From Hyphomicrobiales bacterium (GTDB lineage: Bacteria; Pseudomonadota; Alphaproteobacteria; Rhizobiales; Rhizobiaceae), in NCBI GenBank assembly GCA_900471925.1, contig UCGV01000031.1, positions 1 through 64,000 of the forward strand: a stretch of DNA of 64,000 nt, written 5' to 3'. The notes under the pieces were generated by a model. It was not told the origin of the DNA, did no database searches, and saw only the letters and a list, made by a program, of their open reading frames with translations. Made by a program: the position numbers and the translations under genes. Positions 43,107-51,682 of this stretch are shown piece by piece; positions within the stretch are counted from its first letter, which is position 1, and each line of letters opens with the position of its first letter.

Positions 43107-43527
43107 GGCTCGTCCTCCTGTCGTGAGGATCGGCTCGGCCTATCCGAGCAACCCTCGGAAGACCAGTGTAGGGCGAGCCACCTCGGCCACAGAGACGGAC
43201 ATACGGTCTTACCCATCTCCTGGCGATTCCCCATTGGCATCGAGGTCGGCGCAGACCGCGTTCGGTCGCGCGGCGGCCCGATGGTGCATGATGGGCGTCG
43301 CCTGACGGCCAGGGCTGTCGGCCAAGCTGAAGCCTGGCTTTGCCAGTCTTCCCCCTTCGGGCATCCATCCTTGACGCCAGGTTGCGCTTGCGGCTCGCCG
43401 GCCGCAAGGGAAGCTTCGCCGCGGTCATTCTCTCGATCAAAGGTTCTCATCGCGCCCTTGCAGCCGACGTCCTTCGCGCCGGCCAGGTGGAAGACCCTCG
43501 GTATGAGGGAAAGCCAAGGAGCGAGAC
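43107..43527. other. Upstream region of IS110 transposase; candidate bridge-RNA location
   Basis: 420 bp without a protein gene. In IS110-group elements the segment just 5' of the transposase encodes a noncoding bridge RNA that pairs with donor and target DNA. The stretch at 43107-43290 is therefore the place to look; it contains small self-complementary blocks such as CTCGG/CCGAG around 43131. Element ends cannot be set without a second copy. The right end holds the leader of the TOPRIM gene. Confidence 0.4.
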
Positions 43528-44484
43528 ATGGACAGAGAGACAATCGAAAAGGTTCGAAACAGGGTGTCCTGCACGGCAGTGCTGGTCGGGGCCGGGTTTG
43601 TTCTCGATAGCCGAGAGAGTAGCCGCCGTGCGCTGAAGTTTCGTCGGGGCGGCGAGATCGTCATCGTCACTCATGGCGGCGCCGGCTGGTTCGATCCGCT
43701 GTCGGAGGAAAAAGGCGACGTCTTCGCGCTGGCGAGCCGTCTCGAAAACATTCCTTTCGCCGCCGCGGTTGCGCGTGTGAGCGGACTTGCTGGTTCGGAT
43801 CTGCCGGTCCTGCCGTATCGCCCGGCGGTTCGTCGATCCGCGGCGCCGGTTGGAGAGCGTTGGAATGTAAGGCCGGCGCTTGCGAGGCTTTCCGACGCGC
43901 ACCGTTATCTCGAGGAGATCAGGGCTTTGCCACGTTCCGTCCTGCGTCTTGCTGGCGAGGCCGATCTCATCCGGCAGGGGCCGTATGGCAGCGCCTGGTT
44001 TGCGCATCGCGACGAGGCGGGCCGGCTGTCCGGCTGGGAGGAACGTGGTCCGGATTGGCGCGGCTTTTCGACGGGCGGAGCAAAGACGCTCTTTCGCTTC
44101 GGTCCGAGGCAAACCTCGAGGCTCTGCATCACCGAGGCTGCGATCGATGCGCTGAGCCTTGCGGCCATCGAGAATGTTCGGCGCGACACGCTTTATGCCA
44201 GCACCGGCGGAGGCTGGTCGCCATCGACCGTCGAGGCGATCCAGGCGGCTGCCATCGGAGCCATGCTGGTGGCAGCGACCGATGCCGATCCGCAAGGCGA
44301 AGTCTATGCCGACCGCCTGCGCGGGGTCGCCGAGGTGACCGGCAGCGATTTTATCCGACTGCGGCCGCGCGCGGTCGACTGGAACGAAGAGCTGAAGGAA
44401 AGGAAGAGGGAGGAAGGAGACCTGCCGCATGCGCGGGCGACCGGCTCAAGGGTAAAGCTCCGCCCGCCGGACGGCGGCCCCTGA
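43528..44484 (+). CDS. DUF3991 and TOPRIM domain protein
   Basis: 318 residues. The N-terminal zinc-finger-free DUF3991-like part (RNRVSCTAVLVGAGFVLDSRESSRRALKFRRGGEIVIVTHGGAGWFD) precedes a TOPRIM-like domain with ITEAAIDALSLAAIE (Glu) and VAATDADPQGEVYADRL (DxD). The family includes primase-like proteins of conjugative plasmids. Start after AAGGAGCG. First gene of the rightward plasmid block. Confidence 0.85.
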   Translation: MDRETIEKVRNRVSCTAVLVGAGFVLDSRESSRRALKFRRGGEIVIVTHGGAGWFDPLSEEKGDVFALASRLENIPFAAAVARVSGLAGSDLPVLPYRPAVRRSAAPVGERWNVRPALARLSDAHRYLEEIRALPRSVLRLAGEADLIRQGPYGSAWFAHRDEAGRLSGWEERGPDWRGFSTGGAKTLFRFGPRQTSRLCITEAAIDALSLAAIENVRRDTLYASTGGGWSPSTVEAIQAAAIGAMLVAATDADPQGEVYADRLRGVAEVTGSDFIRLRPRAVDWNEELKERKREEGDLPHARATGSRVKLRPPDGGP

Positions 44485-44582
44485 CACGTTTCCCGCGAGG
44501 CGGCCGTGGGGGAGGGGTGATCAAAGGCTCACAGGAAGTCGATCGGCGACCCTGCGGCCGCCACCCCTGAAAGGAACCATCC

Positions 44583-45128
44583 ATGTCCGAGCTTTCCGTC
44601 TTCCAGCCGCCGTTCCGCAAAGTCCTCGAAGGCACCGCCAGCCGCCAGCAGATGTATTCCCTCTTCAACCGGCATCGCCAGGCGCCTTTTGATGAGAAGC
44701 GGATGACCGGCAGCCAATATGCCGGCGAGTGGTTCGAGGTGACCGAGCGTGACCACGACCGCATGTCCGAGATCCTGCCGCCGCTGTTTTACAGCGGTGA
44801 CATGTTCGCCATGCGCGAATTCATCGGCGCCAGCATCACAAGCGTCTTCTTCACCCTGTCCGTCGGCGGCCGTCAGCGCTGGTTTCACGGTTATTGCGAT
44901 CTCGCCGAGCACCATTCGTGCGGAGAGCAGTCCGTCGGCCTGCCGTGCCCAGACGGCATGCGCAACACCATCCTCGAGCGCGAGAGCCGGGCCGATCGCA
45001 CCATGAATGCATCGCGACTGTCGGCGGACGTCGGGGAGGGCTTGCTACCGGTGGGGGTCAATCGCCCCTCGAACGACGGTTCCTCGTCCTCGAGGAGCGA
45101 TACGATGTCGGGCTCTTCGGTTTCGTGA
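44583..45128 (+). CDS. DUF1419 protein with an altered C-terminus
   Basis: 181 residues. The first 120 (FRKVLEGTASRQQMYSLFNRHRQ, GEWFEVTERDHDRMSEILPPL, AMREFIGASITSVFFTLSVGG, RQRWFHGYCDLAEHH) match DUF1419 proteins of rhizobial plasmids. After ILERESRADRTMNASR the sequence turns to low-complexity (SNDGSSSSRSD) instead of the usual family ending. In the next frame the same DNA reads LERRFLVLEERYDVGLFGFV and ends DGPSSFAG, which looks coding, so a frameshift or an overlapping small gene is possible. Confidence 0.7.
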   Translation: MSELSVFQPPFRKVLEGTASRQQMYSLFNRHRQAPFDEKRMTGSQYAGEWFEVTERDHDRMSEILPPLFYSGDMFAMREFIGASITSVFFTLSVGGRQRWFHGYCDLAEHHSCGEQSVGLPCPDGMRNTILERESRADRTMNASRLSADVGEGLLPVGVNRPSNDGSSSSRSDTMSGSSVS

Positions 45129-45667
45129 TGGACGAAGACCGGGACGGGTCCTATGACGGGCCGTCGAGCTTTGCCGGCTAGGCTGGGCGATAGTATCGCG
45201 TCACAGCTCCTGCGCGCCGTACCGGCAGCGCCCGCCGTGGAGGCTCCCATGCATTGGGGCGCAGACACTTGCGTGGCGGATGCTCGGTGATCGTGTCCGT
45301 TGGATCGGTTCCCGGTGGCGTCTGATCAACCGTGCGACCGCGCCGTGCCGATAGGATGAACACCGTGAGTATCCATCCATCGACGCGGCTCCTCGGTTTT
45401 GCTGCGGTCTGAACCGGACGCATCCCGGTCAAAGGCCGCGTTCCGCGCCGCGGGGCGGCAGGACCGACGCACGCGGTCGCACGGCCGGGCCGCGTTTTCT
45501 GCAGGCCGCCGGCGGCTCGCAGCCTCCGCAGCCCCACCCTGCTTGCTCCGCATTGTCCTGGCCTTGGGCCGGGCCGCTTGCCCGGTTCCTGTCGACCGCA
45601 CCCGAGGAGCAGCACCGGATGAATGCCTCCTTGGGCTTTGCTCAACCGAACCGACAAGGACATCGAC
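45129..45667. other. 540 bp leader-like GC-rich region
   Basis: Apart from the end of the alternative frame at 45181 no gene is seen. Long arginine/alanine-rich frames on both strands look spurious. Long GC-rich leaders ahead of small plasmid genes recur in this window (also 51168-51441 and 51607-51890). Confidence 0.4.
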
Positions 45668-46252
45668 ATGGCACCGCTCAATCATACAGCCCACAAATCC
45701 CGTCCCGCCGCCCCGCGCGCAACAACCCTCGACATGGTCCGTCATGCCTGCCCGGATACGGTCCAGGCAGTCCGCATCTCCGAAAGCTTCGGGCTTTCCG
45801 TCATCGACAGCGATGGGATCCGCGAGCTCCACCGCCAGCAACTGATCGACAGTGCCGATGCCCTCAAGGACGGCCTCGGCGAAAAGGCGATGCAGATCCA
45901 CATGCAGCGCATTGTTGGCTCGTTTGTCGGCTCGGCCTATGGCGCGGGACAGTTCTACAGTCGCTCGGTCACCGAGGCCCGCGACCTGACCACAAAGCTC
46001 GCCAACGATTTCCGCGATGAGGATCTGAGCGGACCGGTCGGCTTTGACAGCCGCGCTCAGCGCAAGCGGGAATTTGCCGCCGACATGGGCCTGCAGGCCC
46101 ATGTCCTGCGCATGGCCGCCGAAGGGGCAGTGTCCGCCTATGAGGACATCACCGGCGAGACATGGAAGCCCTATGAACGCGGCGCGATCGCGGCGCCGGC
46201 CGCCTCGCTGGATCAGAGGGCCGCCTCGTTGCAGATGTCCGCCTTCGACTGA
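45668..46252 (+). CDS. Conserved plasmid hypothetical protein
   Basis: 194 residues, start MAPLNHTAHKSRPAAPRATTLD after AAGGA. Mostly helical and polar: IRELHRQQLIDSADALKDGLGEKAMQIHMQRIVGSFVGSAYGAGQFYS, then ARDLTTKLANDFRDED and DMGLQAHVLRMAAEGAVSAYEDITGETWKPYER. Cytoplasmic, no catalytic motif seen. Followed by a clear terminator at 46283-46310. Confidence 0.75.
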   Translation: MAPLNHTAHKSRPAAPRATTLDMVRHACPDTVQAVRISESFGLSVIDSDGIRELHRQQLIDSADALKDGLGEKAMQIHMQRIVGSFVGSAYGAGQFYSRSVTEARDLTTKLANDFRDEDLSGPVGFDSRAQRKREFAADMGLQAHVLRMAAEGAVSAYEDITGETWKPYERGAIAAPAASLDQRAASLQMSAFD

Positions 46253-46282
46253 AGGCGGCACTCGACATACAGTCCGTTTTGA

Positions 46283-46310
46283 AAGGCCGGCACCGTTCCG
46301 GCCTTTTTTT
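46283..46310 (+). terminator. Rho-independent terminator
   Basis: AAGGCCGG (46283-46290), loop CACCGTT, CCGGCCTT (46298-46305), running into seven T (46304-46310). It ends the transcript of the gene at 45668-46252. Confidence 0.85.
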
Positions 46311-46546
46311 CGTGTCGCGGACAATGGCGCGCGCGCCCGATCTGCTCGTCCCGGATTGCGGTCTAGCCCGAGGGCGGCGGGTAAGCCGCGCAACGGGCAA
46401 GCCGTCCTCCACTTCCGTTTCGGCCCGGCACTCCTTCTCCCCCGGGCGCGATGGCTTCGAGCCGGGTGCGCCGCTGCCGCCCTCGCGCTGGTCGACCGCC
46501 GTGACGAGCCGCGATCGGCGCGGTGTCGAAGATGAAGGAAAAGACG

Positions 46547-47488
46547 ATGAAAAAGCCCATGAAAACCTCTGGACGGAGCGGTGCGGCGCGCTCGGACGTC
46601 TACACACGGATCACCGATATCGTGCTCGCTCATTTGGAAGAGGGGGTGCGCCCCTGGGTCCAGCCGTGGAGTGCCGCCCGGCTTGCAGGATGCGTGTCGC
46701 GCCCGCTTCGCTTCAATGGCGAACCCTATTCCGGCATCAATGTCCTGCTCCTCTGGTCTGAGGCCGTAAGCCGCGGCTTTGCCGCCAGCACCTGGATGAC
46801 GTTTCGCCAGGCGTTGGAACTTGGAGGCAACGTGCGCAAAGGCGAGACCGGGACTATGGTCGTTTATGCCAATCGCATCAAGAAAACCGAGACCGACGCC
46901 AACGGCGACGACGTCGAGCACGAAATCCCGTTCCTGAAAGCCTATACCGTTTTCAATCTCGAGCAGATCGAAGGCCTGCCTGCGGGTTTCGGCGCACCGC
47001 TGCAGACGCCGGCCGTCAAGCCTTTCGAGCGCCTTGAGCATGCCGACGCCTTTTTCCGGGCAACGGGGGCAACGATCCGCCATGGTGGTGCGGCAGCCTT
47101 CTATGCGCCCGGGGCGGATGTAATCCAAATGCCGCCCATTGAGACGTTTCGCGATGTCGAGAGCTATTATGCGACGCTTGCACACGAGGAAATCCACTGG
47201 ACGGGTCCATCACATCGCTTGAACCGCGATTTTTCCCGCTATGCGAAAGACCGCTCTGAGCGGGCGCGCGAGGAACTGATCGCCGAACTTGGCGCGGCGT
47301 TTCTCGCCGCCGATCTCGGCATTCTACCGGAGCTTGAGCCCCGTGCCGATCATGCAAGCTATCTCGCTTCGTGGCTTGAGGTGCTCGGCGGCGACAAGCG
47401 CTTTATTGTCCAGGCCGCAGCGCAGGCGCAGAGGGCCGTGGCTTATCTGCATGCGTTGCAGCCTGGCTCTGCTAAGATGGCGGCATGA
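46547..47488 (+). CDS. ArdC-like antirestriction protein (zincin domain)
   Basis: 313 residues. N-terminal ssDNA-binding domain (RSDVYTRITDIVLAHLEEGVRPWVQPW, GEPYSGINVLLLWSEAVSRGF, WMTFRQALELGGNVRKGETGTMVVY) and a C-terminal metallopeptidase-like domain with YATLAHEEIHWTGPSHRLNRDF, in which HEEIH is the HExxH zinc motif, followed by REELIAELGAAFLAADLGI with the third-ligand Glu. ArdC proteins protect incoming plasmid DNA from restriction. Start at the ATG after AAGGAAAAG. Confidence 0.88.
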   Translation: MKKPMKTSGRSGAARSDVYTRITDIVLAHLEEGVRPWVQPWSAARLAGCVSRPLRFNGEPYSGINVLLLWSEAVSRGFAASTWMTFRQALELGGNVRKGETGTMVVYANRIKKTETDANGDDVEHEIPFLKAYTVFNLEQIEGLPAGFGAPLQTPAVKPFERLEHADAFFRATGATIRHGGAAAFYAPGADVIQMPPIETFRDVESYYATLAHEEIHWTGPSHRLNRDFSRYAKDRSERAREELIAELGAAFLAADLGILPELEPRADHASYLASWLEVLGGDKRFIVQAAAQAQRAVAYLHALQPGSAKMAA

Positions 47489-47538
47489 CGTGTTGCAAGT
47501 CGGTTTCTGTCGCAGCCGACTTGCCTTAATTACCTAGA

Positions 47539-47555
47539 ATACGTATTTTACGTAA
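47539..47555. promoter_or_regulatory. Tandem palindromes upstream of the antitoxin
   Basis: ATACGTAT (47539-47546) and TTACGTAA (47548-47555), two 8-bp palindromes sharing TACGTA and separated by one base, 17 nt before the antitoxin start. Phd/YefM proteins bind short repeated palindromes of this sort. Confidence 0.55.
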
Positions 47556-47571
47556 GTGCATGGAGGTTCTC

Positions 47572-47814
47572 ATGAAGCAGTTTTCGTTTTCCGATATGAA
47601 CCGGGCCTCCGGTGAAATCCTCGAGGCAGCATTGATCGAACCGGTCGCGCTCACCAAGCGCGGCAAGGAAAAGCTCGTCATTCTGACGGCGGAACAGTAT
47701 CGGCGCCTCGTCGGCGGCTCGCACACGCTCGCCTACGGCCTCGACGATGCACCGGATGCCGTCCATGCAGAACTGATGACCGGCCTCGCGCTGCTTGAGG
47801 ACAATCATGCTTAA
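47572..47814 (+). CDS. Phd/YefM-family antitoxin
   Basis: 80 residues (MKQFSFSDMNRASGEILEAALIEPVALTKRGKEKLVILTAEQYRRL then a toxin-binding tail ending LALLEDNHA). The start at 47572 follows GGAGG at 47562-47566. It overlaps the broken toxin gene by 8 nt. Together with the locus at 2356-2988 this is the second intact antitoxin with a dead PemK-like toxin. Confidence 0.88.
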   Translation: MKQFSFSDMNRASGEILEAALIEPVALTKRGKEKLVILTAEQYRRLVGGSHTLAYGLDDAPDAVHAELMTGLALLEDNHA

Positions 47815-48199
47815 TGCGGGCGACGTCGTCCGTTTCCATTATCTCTGGAAGCGATAGGCCGATGCCGGCGAGGAAAGCGGCGCAAAGCCCGCCTGTCTGC
47901 GTCGTCGTGCGCACACCCGAAATCCCGGGCGCCGTTTTTCTCTTCGCCATTACCTCGCAGTTCCGCTTGCCGATCGGCTGTTTCTGCCGATCAGCCAGAT
48001 CGAATGCCGCCGCGCCGGCCTCGATTTTCCCTGTTGGATCATTCTCGACGAATATAACCGTGTCGAGCTCAACAAGGCTTTCGACTTCGAAACAAGCAGG
48101 CCACTCGGCAGCTTCAGCCCGGCCTTCCTGAAGAACATCGCACGCATCGTGAAGGATGCAGCGGCAAGCCGCAGGCTGGCGGCGGTGAACCGATCGTAG
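47807..48199 (+). pseudogene. PemK/MazF-type toxin with nonsense and frameshift mutations
   Basis: Starts MLNAGDVVRFHYLWKR, then TAG at codon 17. The frame continues ADAGEESG, but the next family segment (PPVCVVVRTPEIPGAVFLFAITSQ) lies in the +1 frame, and the reading returns to the original frame for LPISQIECRRAGLDFPCWIILDEYN, LGSFSPAFLKNIARIV and AAVNRS with TAG at 48197. One stop plus two opposite frameshifts in 131 codons; inactive. Confidence 0.8.
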
Positions 48200-48699
48200 C
48201 CAGTGGCACCGTCGGGACTTCCGGCATCGGGCCGATCACGTCGGCTACGTCTTGAAATCCATTTTGGCATATCGGAGCGAAGCCACGCGGCCAGGCCTCT
48301 GGTACCTTCAATTGGCGATACTGGATATCCTCGGCAACGCCGTCCGGAATCACGCCGGACATTGACGGTGCCATCGTCTGGACCATCCCCAAGCAACGGC
48401 TCGCCCACTGCGGTCTCGATGCGGCTTGTCTGACCAAAAAACGCCTCGCGGGCTCGGCTCGATCGTCTTCCCGCAACGGCCTGCTCGTTTTCTTCCCCTG
48501 GCCACGCCCACCCCACATGACGGGTCATGTGGGGACCCCAGATCTGCGGCCATTCCTCGCGAGACAAGAAAGACTCGGCTAATGGCCGTCCTCCACTTCG
48601 TTGCGGCCCCAAGGGGTGCGGTCCGATCGTTTCCGGTCTTGTCGACAGCCATCGAGGCCGCGATGGGCGCGGCCCGAGCAACTGAAAAGGATCACGACA
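48200..48699. other. 500 bp upstream of DUF736, no gene
   Basis: Reading frames on the minus strand are shadows with arginine-rich nonsense. The region contains the palindrome at 48512-48535 and presumably the DUF736 promoter and leader. Confidence 0.4.
48512..48535. repeat. 24-bp perfect inverted repeat
   Basis: CCCCACATGAC (48512-48522) and GTCATGTGGGG (48525-48535) are perfect reverse complements around GG. No T-run follows on either strand, so a protein-binding site or structured leader is likelier than a terminator. It lies 165 bp upstream of the DUF736 start. Confidence 0.6.
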
Positions 48700-49011
48700 A
48701 TGGCAACCATCGGCTCTTTCACCGCTTCCGAAAACGGCTTTTCCGGCACCATCAAGACCCTTAACCTCAACGTCAAGGCCAAGATTATCAGGGTCGAACG
48801 TTCCTCCGACGACGCACCGGACTTCAGGGTTCTTGCCGGCAATGTCGAGTTCGGCGCCGGCTGGCAGAAGCAGGCCCGCGAAACCGAGCGCGATTACATC
48901 TCGGTCAAGCTCGACGACCCGAGCTTCCCCGCCCCGATCTACGCGACGCTGACCGAAGTCCAGGGGCAGGAAGGCCTGCAGCTCATCTGGTCGCGCAGCA
49001 CGCGCCGCTGA
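48700..49011 (+). CDS. DUF736 family protein
   Basis: 103 residues: MATIGSFTASENGFSGTIKT, then a DUF736 beta-rich core (APDFRVLAGNVEFGAGWQKQ, YISVKLDDPSFPAPIYATL) and LIWSRSTRR. Start at 48700 with AAAAGGA upstream. Common on rhizobial plasmids next to conjugation genes; role unknown. Followed by a bidirectional terminator shared with the HU gene. Confidence 0.9.
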   Translation: MATIGSFTASENGFSGTIKTLNLNVKAKIIRVERSSDDAPDFRVLAGNVEFGAGWQKQARETERDYISVKLDDPSFPAPIYATLTEVQGQEGLQLIWSRSTRR

Positions 49012-49026
49012 CGAACTGACTTAAAG

Positions 49027-49049
49027 GCCCCGCTCGATCCGAGCGGGGC
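49027..49049. terminator. Bidirectional terminator between DUF736 and HU genes
   Basis: GCCCCGCTCG (49027-49036), loop ATC, CGAGCGGGGC (49040-49049), with AAAG before and CTTTCG after. Sited between convergent stops at 49011 and 49060. Confidence 0.75.
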
Positions 49050-49059
49050 TTTCGTCGTG

Positions 49060-49338
49060 TCACTTGTTCAGCGCATCCTTCAGCGCCTTGGCCGGCTGGA
49101 AGCTCAGCTTCTTGGCGGCTGCGACCTTGATGGTCGCACCCGTCGACGGATTGCGCGCTTCGCGCTCCGGCGTTTCCTTCACCTTGAACTTGCCAAAGCC
49201 CGGCAGCGAGGTCTCGTTGCCGGCAACCGCAGCTTCGGTGATGGAGGCGATGACCGCCTCGACGATGGCTTTGCCCTGGACCTTGGTGAGGCCGTGCTCG
49301 CCTGCAATCTTGTCGGCGATTTCATTGGTGGTGGTCAT
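49060..49338 (-). CDS. HU-family DNA-binding protein
   Basis: 92 residues: MTTTNEIADKIAGEHGLTKVQGKAIVEAVIASITEAAVAGNETSLPGFGKFKVKETPEREARNPSTGATIKV, with the Pro of the intercalating arm in ARNPSTG and a C-terminal KKLSFQPAKALKDALNK. A nucleoid protein that bends DNA; plasmid copies may help replication or compensate for plasmid load. Confidence 0.92.
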   Translation of the reverse strand: MTTTNEIADKIAGEHGLTKVQGKAIVEAVIASITEAAVAGNETSLPGFGKFKVKETPEREARNPSTGATIKVAAAKKLSFQPAKALKDALNK

Positions 49339-49745
49339 CTCATGTCTCCGCATCGTGATCGGTGCGAAATCCCTGCCATCGCCGTCGCCTGATGTCATCG
49401 ACGCGCTGCGGCAAAAGCTCCTGGCCCTGCCGGATTTCCACAACTACCGACCGGTTTGTAGCCCTTGACCTTCTTATTGTGTGCCATATCCAGAAAGTGG
49501 ATTGCTGCTTCCCGTTCACTGAGATCGCGTAATATCGCGCCATGTTCCGGGTGGCATCGATGCGCTTTCAGTAGAGATGCAATGGATAGTCCGGCGTTTA
49601 GGCAAGGTCGCCGAAATGGGCCGTCTCCGTCCAACGAGAGTTTTGAATCGATCACCGGGTTCGATTCACATCGGTGATGATTTGTGGCTATTTGCGCTTT
49701 CTGCCGATAAAAGCCGCTCACCATCAAAGAAAGGGGAACGTCGTC
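49339..49745. other. 400 bp between HU gene and small plasmid gene, nothing recognised
   Basis: Divergent spacer. A frame on the minus strand (49395-49829) mostly shadows the gene at 49746. Promoters for both flanking genes must lie here but I see no clear boxes. Confidence 0.35.
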
Positions 49746-49967
49746 GTGCAAGAGGCAATCAAGATCGACAATCGTGGTGATTTCGGGCTCTGGGCAATCG
49801 AGGTGGCAAAGCTGATCGTCAGCGAGCAAGGGTTCGAGCTGGCAAGAGCTGCCCGTGACGGCTCGGAAGACGATGTCCGCGCGGCGGGCGCCGCTCTCGG
49901 CCAGGCGATCACCAATGCACTGCTCGAAGTCTACGACGGTCTCCTTGAGGGCGCGCCGGACGAGTGA
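49746..49967 (+). CDS. Small plasmid hypothetical protein
   Basis: 73 residues from a GTG start with AAGGGG about 10 nt upstream: VQEAIKIDNRGDFGLWAIEVAKLI then SEQGFELARAARDGSEDDVRAAGAALGQAITNALLEVYDG. Two amphipathic helices, acidic. Ends 10 nt from the stop of the convergent DUF1173 gene. No function known. Confidence 0.65.
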   Translation: MQEAIKIDNRGDFGLWAIEVAKLIVSEQGFELARAARDGSEDDVRAAGAALGQAITNALLEVYDGLLEGAPDE

Positions 49968-49976
49968 TCACCACGA

Positions 49977-51167
49977 TCAGGTCGGGATTGCCGGCATGTC
50001 GCCTTCGGCAACGCGCCAGATCCAGGCGCCAAGATCGGGCCGCGCTTCTATCATGTCCTTGAGTGCTTCCTCGAAATCAGCACTGGCCGACGGCGGCACT
50101 ATGTAGAGTGCATGCGGCCGCGGTCTCGTCTCCAGCAGCATCGCATTGGCCAAAGGCCGGTTTTGGCCAAGGTTGAAACGCAGGCCCTTGACCGACTTCA
50201 AGCGCAACCGGGTCAACCGCTCGACCAGTTTTTGCTCGAAAGCATTTTCGATCGGCAGCCACTGTTCGCTGACGCACATCAGCGCGATCTCATCGATGGT
50301 GACGATCCCGGCCTTGCCGCTGCCGATCGTCGCGATCAGCATCAGGTGCAGGTTTTCCCCGCTTTGCCAAAGAGCAAATTCCGCTTCGAAGCGGCGCTGC
50401 ACGCTCTTCCATGCCGTTTCTTCAAGATAAAGCCGGAAGCCCGGCATATGCTTGACCACCACGAGCCGGCCGTCCCTCGTCTCAGCGAATTCCTTGATCT
50501 CACCAAGAAGCAACATCAGGCGCTTCGGACCTTGCTGGAAAAGAGCGGCCATCTTCTGCGCCCGCCTTTGTTCGATCGCTGTCTTGTCCTCGGTCCTGAA
50601 AGGCTCGGGGATCATCAACCGCTCCGACAGGCTCTCGCCGCGCACCGCCATGTTGCCGGCGGCCTCAAGCAGATGATGATAGACCTGCCACCAGTGGCGC
50701 TTTCCGGCCCAATGCGCGATCCATTCGGTCAGGCCGCTCTGATGCCACAGGAAATGCAACAGGGCGCGTAGCGACAGCTTTCTGCCTTCCGCTTTCACGC
50801 TTTCGCCGGAAGGTTCCGGTACGCCGGGACGATTGCTCGCCGCTCGCTTGGAAAGGGAAAAATCAAGCTTCAATGAGGCGGTCCCGACTGAGGCATCCAT
50901 CTGGATTGCACTTCCCATCAGCGGGCCGAGCCCGGACAATTCATAGGGCGGTTCGTAGGAGGGACATCCCGGGTCATGGCCTCCACCGGAAAGCGGCATG
51001 CGCTTGATGACGAGTTGATTGCCGATATCGGCGATGTACATCGGCGCCGCCGGCTCCCGGCAGAGACAAAGCGGTCGGACTTTGGCGCGGTAGGCGCGGG
51101 CCAGGAGTCCCACGAAATCCGGGTGATCCTCGTCGCATTCGACACTTTCGAACCGGAATCGTCTCAT
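49977..51167 (-). CDS. DUF1173 family protein
   Basis: 396 residues. N-terminal CLCREPAAPMYIADIGNQLVIKRMPLSGGGHDPGCPSYEPP contains a CxC and a further Cys that could bind a metal, then ALLHFLWHQSGLTEWIAHWAGKRHWWQVYHHLL and a C-terminal half with FGxG-free beta/alpha pattern (LHLMLIATIGSGKAGIVTIDEIALM). DUF1173 is confined largely to alpha-proteobacterial plasmids and integrative elements; role unknown. Confidence 0.8.
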   Translation of the reverse strand: MRRFRFESVECDEDHPDFVGLLARAYRAKVRPLCLCREPAAPMYIADIGNQLVIKRMPLSGGGHDPGCPSYEPPYELSGLGPLMGSAIQMDASVGTASLKLDFSLSKRAASNRPGVPEPSGESVKAEGRKLSLRALLHFLWHQSGLTEWIAHWAGKRHWWQVYHHLLEAAGNMAVRGESLSERLMIPEPFRTEDKTAIEQRRAQKMAALFQQGPKRLMLLLGEIKEFAETRDGRLVVVKHMPGFRLYLEETAWKSVQRRFEAEFALWQSGENLHLMLIATIGSGKAGIVTIDEIALMCVSEQWLPIENAFEQKLVERLTRLRLKSVKGLRFNLGQNRPLANAMLLETRPRPHALYIVPPSASADFEEALKDMIEARPDLGAWIWRVAEGDMPAIPT

Positions 51168-51292
51168 GGGGACGGGTCCCCGCAGCGGCCCGTGGCAAGC
51201 AAAAAGGGGTGCCCAACGAGAGGGAAACCTGTCTGCTCAGATCGGGCGATTGTGCCGGGCGGGAAGAGCCAGCTCAAGGCCGCGCGGCCCCT

Positions 51293-51384
51293 CCGATTTT
51301 CTCTCCGTTCCGTTTCACTGCACTTCGACAAAATCGGTTCCTCCGCGCGCCGGCTCCGCCGGTCGTGTTCCACGAGCCTTGACC
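51293..51384 (+). promoter_or_regulatory. Repeated leader element, copy 1
   Basis: CCGATTTT (51293-51300) is the reverse complement of AAAATCGG (51330-51337), then a GC-rich block and CCTTGACC at 51377-51384, all upstream of the small gene at 51442. A similar arrangement (ATTTTG/CAAAATCGG, GC-rich block, CCTTGACC) lies at 51770-51836 ahead of the next gene. Confidence 0.45.
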
Positions 51385-51441
51385 TGTCTCTCCCCACCCT
51401 GCGTGCCGCCGTCATCTTCCACAAACGTCAAGGAGACGACG

Positions 51442-51606
51442 ATGACGATCGACCAGCACATCGAAGAACTGCGCGCTGAAGCCCGTAACGCCGAAACCAC
51501 CTGGGAACGCCGGGCGCTGGAAGCCGAACTCGACCTGGCGCTGGCCGAGCGCGAAGTCATCCGGGCCGAACTCGACGGCCGCATCGAGGCCGAGCCGCCC
51601 TTTTGA
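51442..51606 (+). CDS. Small coiled-coil-like plasmid protein
   Basis: 54 residues: MTIDQHIEELRAEARNAETTWERRALEAELDLALAEREVIRAELDGRIEAEPPF. Almost entirely a charged alpha helix with heptad-like leucines, probably a coiled coil. AAGGAGA sits 6 nt before the ATG. Small proteins of this kind recur on rhizobial plasmids; function unknown. Confidence 0.65.
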   Translation: MTIDQHIEELRAEARNAETTWERRALEAELDLALAEREVIRAELDGRIEAEPPF

Positions 51607-51682
51607 GGCGGCCCTGCCGTCACATCCGCCACACAGGGATACCACTTGTTCAACGGGCACGCCGGCTGTCGCCAGAAGCGGT

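Noticed and set aside
43107..43527. Rightward frame at 43281-43610 as a gene
   Set aside because: No ribosome site, no motifs and it overlaps the well-supported TOPRIM gene in another frame.
45326..47197. 623-codon leftward frame spanning several plasmid genes
   Set aside because: It runs across the terminator at 46283-46310 and opposite the ArdC and helical protein genes, with no family signal; a GC-bias artefact.
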